Part shown: positions 61,895 to 64,000 of the stretch, piece by piece
Layout: every line of letters starts with the position of its first letter
Numbering within the stretch: position 1 is the first letter of the stretch
Made by a program: the position numbers and the translations under genes
The notes under the pieces: generated by a model
Told to the model about the DNA's origin: nothing
The model's database searches: none
Seen by the model: the letters and a program-made list of their open reading frames with translations, nothing else
Assembly (NCBI RefSeq): GCF_030704205.1
Contig: NZ_CP131913.1
Coordinates: 2,232,001 to 2,296,000 of the forward strand
Direction: 5' to 3'
Length of the DNA stretch: 64,000 nt
From: Halomonas alkalicola
Lineage (GTDB): Bacteria; Pseudomonadota; Gammaproteobacteria; Pseudomonadales; Halomonadaceae

Positions 61895-62854
61895 GGTCGG
61901 GCGGTTGAAGCGCCATCGCCGCCAGCGGCGGGCGATCAGCCCGTGACGGGGCGCGGCGAGCAGGGCCACCAGGAAGAGCCCCGAGGCCACCAGCACGATG
62001 GCCCCCCCTGAGGCCACGTCTAGCCGCACCGACAGCACCAGGCCGGCGACCGCCGACACGATGCCGACGCCGACGGAGATCGCCAGCATGGTACCGAAGC
62101 GGTCGGTCAGAAGGTGGGCCGTGGCGCCTGGGGTGACCAGCATGGCCACCACCAGGATGATGCCCACGGTCTCCAGGCTGGCCACGATGGTCAGGGTCAG
62201 CAGCATGATCAGGCCGTAGTGGATGGCGCTGACGTTGAAGCCCAGTGCCTGGGCCTGCTGTGGGTCGAAGGTGTAGAGCAGCAGCGGCCGATAGGCCAGC
62301 CAGATCGTCAGCACGGCCACCAGGCTGGCCAGCAGGGTCAGCATCAACGCCTGGGCCTGCACGCCCAGCACGTTGCCGAAGAGGATGTGCATGAGATGCG
62401 TGCTGGTGGTGATCTTGCTGATGATCACGATGCCCAGGGCGAAGGCGGCGGTGAACATCAGGCCCATGGCAGCATCCGACTTGATGCGGGTGTGGCGCTC
62501 GATTGCGCCGATGCCAAGCGACGTCAGCGCGCCGGTCACGAAGGCGCCGACGAAGAAGGGCCAGCCCAGCAGATAGGCGATCGCGACGCCCGGCAGTACC
62601 GCATGGGAAATGGCATCCCCCAGCAGCGACCAGCGCTTGAGCACCACGAAGCAGGAGAGCAGCCCGCAGGTGGCTCCCACCAGCACCGAGGTGAGCAGGG
62701 CCCGCTGCATGAAGCGGTACTCGAAGGGGGCGGCCAGGCTGTCGGGCAGCAGGCCCACCGCCAGCATCAGTGCCGCCGTGAGGGCTTCGATAAGGCTCGT
62801 GGCGAGGTCGTCAAGCGGCAACGGGGGCCTCTCCGGCAGGCATGCGGGTGGCAC
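61889..62854 (-). CDS. Metal (Mn/Zn/Fe) ABC transporter permease
   Basis: A 321-residue ABC-3 family permease with 8-9 helices: MQRALLTSVLVGATCGLLSCF, LLGDAISHAVLPGVAIAYLLG, TTSTHLMHILFGNVLG and SLETVGIILVVAMLVTPGATA are family landmarks. An ATP-binding protein and a cluster-9 binding protein precede it on the same strand with overlaps (44 bp with the ATPase end), giving a complete importer. The N-terminal ~35 residues before LATSLIEALTAAL are of doubtful coding value; a later start is possible. Confidence 0.88.
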   Translation of the reverse strand: MPPACLPERPPLPLDDLATSLIEALTAALMLAVGLLPDSLAAPFEYRFMQRALLTSVLVGATCGLLSCFVVLKRWSLLGDAISHAVLPGVAIAYLLGWPFFVGAFVTGALTSLGIGAIERHTRIKSDAAMGLMFTAAFALGIVIISKITTSTHLMHILFGNVLGVQAQALMLTLLASLVAVLTIWLAYRPLLLYTFDPQQAQALGFNVSAIHYGLIMLLTLTIVASLETVGIILVVAMLVTPGATAHLLTDRFGTMLAISVGVGIVSAVAGLVLSVRLDVASGGAIVLVASGLFLVALLAAPRHGLIARRWRRWRFNRPTS

Positions 62855-63611
62855 CGACCGCCAGCCGGGCGAGCATGCTGTCCTTGAGCATCTCCTCCGG
62901 TGCTCCCATGCCTACCACGGTGCGGTTGATCAGCAGCACCTGATCGGCATGGCGACGAGCGCCTGCCAGGTCATGCGTCACCATGATGATGGTGGTGCCG
63001 GCGCGGCGCTGGCGCTGGAGGGCGGCCATGATCAGCGCCTCGCTGGGCGGGTCGATCCCGGCCAGGGGCTCATCCAGCAGCAGAATGGGCGCTCGCTGGG
63101 CCAGGGCGCGGGCCAGCATCACGCGTTTCTTTTGCCCACCCGACAGTGCGCCGATGGGCCGAGCGGACAGCTCGGTCATGTCGACGGCCTCCAGGGCCTC
63201 CTCGACGGCCAGCCGATGCTCGGGATTGGCCCAGTGCCTGGGCAGCAGGCGCCGCCATAGCGGGTCTTGACGCATCAGCCCGAAGCGGCCGGTCATCACG
63301 GTGTCGCGCACCGAGATGGGAAAGTCCCACTCCATGCGCTCCTGCTGGGCCATGTAGGCAATGCAGCCGGCCTGGCGCTGGGCCAGCGAGGGTTGGCCCA
63401 GGATCCTGAGCTCGCCGCGCAAGGGCGAGAGGCTGCCTACTACCACGCTTAGCAGGCTGGACTTGCCCCCGCCGTTGGGCCCCACGATGGCGGTCCACTG
63501 GCCCCGGGGCAGCCACAGCGATATATTCTCGAGCACCGGCTCCTGGCCGTAGGCGGCGTAGAGCCCCTTGATCTCGAGGGCAGGGATGCCATCAGTGGCC
63601 GGACTCACCAT
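62811..63611 (-). CDS. Metal (Mn/Zn/Fe) ABC transporter ATPase
   Basis: A 266-residue ATPase of the manganese/zinc/iron-chelate group. Walker A GPNGGGKSS, Q-loop MAQQERMEWDFPISV, signature LSGGQKKRVML, Walker B ILLLDEPLAGID and H-loop VTHDLA. The QQxxxxWDFPISVRDTVMTGR segment is characteristic of this group. ATG 63611 overlaps the binding-protein gene end by 20 bp. An in-frame reading further upstream to 63899 lies inside that gene and is rejected. Confidence 0.9.
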   Translation of the reverse strand: MVSPATDGIPALEIKGLYAAYGQEPVLENISLWLPRGQWTAIVGPNGGGKSSLLSVVVGSLSPLRGELRILGQPSLAQRQAGCIAYMAQQERMEWDFPISVRDTVMTGRFGLMRQDPLWRRLLPRHWANPEHRLAVEEALEAVDMTELSARPIGALSGGQKKRVMLARALAQRAPILLLDEPLAGIDPPSEALIMAALQRQRRAGTTIIMVTHDLAGARRHADQVLLINRTVVGMGAPEEMLKDSMLARLAVGATRMPAGEAPVAA

Positions 63612-64000
63612 TGGACTCTCCCAGCGTTTCGGTAAGCAGGCGGGCGTTGTGGCGCAGCATGCTGGCATAGTCGGGCGCCTCGCCGTCCGGCTCGCTGAGC
63701 GAGTCGACGAACAAGGGGCCGGCGATGTCGACCTCGGTCTCGCCGGCCACACTGCGTACATGGCGATCGGATATGGTGCTCTCCCAGAAGATGGCCGCAG
63801 GGCGACGTTCCTCGATGAGGTCCACGATACGCATGATCTGACTGGGCGTGCCCTCATCCTCGGAGTTGGTGCCCCAGATGCCGTCGTGCTCGAAGCCAAA
63901 CGCTTCGGCGAAATAGATGAAGGCGGCCTCGCTGGTGATCAGCAGGCGCCGGTCATCGGGGATGGCCGCCATGCTCTCGAGCAGCTCGGCGTGCAGCTCA
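63592..64000 (-). CDS. Metal ABC transporter substrate-binding protein, C-terminal part
   Basis: Reading is open to the right edge, so about 136 C-terminal residues are visible and the start lies outside. Cluster-9 (PsaA/ZnuA/YfeA) features: TSEAAFIYFAEAFGF, GTNSEDEGTPSQIMRIVDLI, PAAIFWESTISDRHVRSVA (Glu as metal ligand) and GPLFVDSLSEPDGEAPDY (Asp). The absence of a His-rich loop in the visible part and the TNSEDEGTP stretch favour the Mn/Fe branch over ZnuA, but this is not certain. It is first of the three-gene transporter, read leftward. Confidence 0.85.
   Translation of the reverse strand, partial: ELHAELLESMAAIPDDRRLLITSEAAFIYFAEAFGFEHDGIWGTNSEDEGTPSQIMRIVDLIEERRPAAIFWESTISDRHVRSVAGETEVDIAGPLFVDSLSEPDGEAPDYASMLRHNARLLTETLGESNGESGH

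Noticed and set aside
1..64000. tRNA genes, rRNA genes, CRISPR arrays, phage genes
   Set aside because: None seen: no regularly spaced repeats, no cloverleaf-like segments noticed in the gaps, and all long frames are explained by the genes listed.

Overview
The window looks like chromosomal DNA of a moderately halophilic gammaproteobacterium, most likely Halomonas or a close relative. The reasons are the generally high G+C, a BCCT-type betaine/carnitine transporter, an E. coli/Pseudomonas-style narXL-narK-narGHJI cluster, and a Pseudomonas-like set of carnitine, creatine and sarcosine genes. I see no rRNA, tRNA or CRISPR array.

Layout. (1) 1-2757: the 3' end of a type 1 BREX phage-defence cluster, with the pglZ tail and brxL, closed by a hairpin over the brxL stop codon. 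(2) 2804-18752: a nitrate respiration island. The divergent narXL and narK genes are followed by narGHJI, a parvulin-type isomerase, and then moaB-moeA, a Crp/Fnr-family regulator, a DGC-domain protein and moaA. Two genes here carry apparent frameshifts: the parvulin at a 12-C run and moaA at its third C-terminal cluster cysteine. (3) 18768-23873: L-carnitine catabolism, with a GlxA/CdhR-type regulator, BCCT transporter, thioesterase, carnitine dehydrogenase and BKACE enzyme. (4) 23874-25361: gene debris and a META-domain lipoprotein. (5) 25362-40915: a creatine/creatinine/N-methylhydantoin island with creatinase, a symporter plus a 40-residue partner, two NCS1 permeases, PucR and two LysR regulators, a CodA-like deaminase, HyuA/HyuB and N-carbamoylsarcosine amidase. 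Much of 33.4-40.2 kb is visibly poorer in G+C than its surroundings. (6) 41043-51808: a GbdR/SouR-type regulator and glyA-soxBDAG-cupin-purU-sdaB, which takes sarcosine through glycine and serine to pyruvate. (7) 51923-59383: a dipeptide-type ABC operon whose binding-protein gene is broken by an IS1380-like element and a separate frameshift. (8) 59528-64000: a D,D-carboxypeptidase with a SPOR domain, an EamA transporter and a metal ABC transporter that runs off the window.

How the genes fit together. Creatine (creatinase) and creatinine (deaminase, then ATP-dependent N-methylhydantoinase, then N-carbamoylsarcosine amidase) both end in sarcosine. Sarcosine oxidase and GlyA/SdaB/PurU can then process sarcosine and its one-carbon unit. 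Carnitine yields glycine betaine, whose demethylation enzymes (GbcAB, DgcAB) are not in this window. The window is therefore a set of feeder pathways arranged around one tetrameric sarcosine oxidase, beside an anaerobic nitrate respiration module. Substrate assignments for the transporters, the CodA-like deaminase and the regulators are inferred from gene context. The repeated single-gene frameshifts could be real decay or sequence errors; this cannot be decided from the sequence alone.
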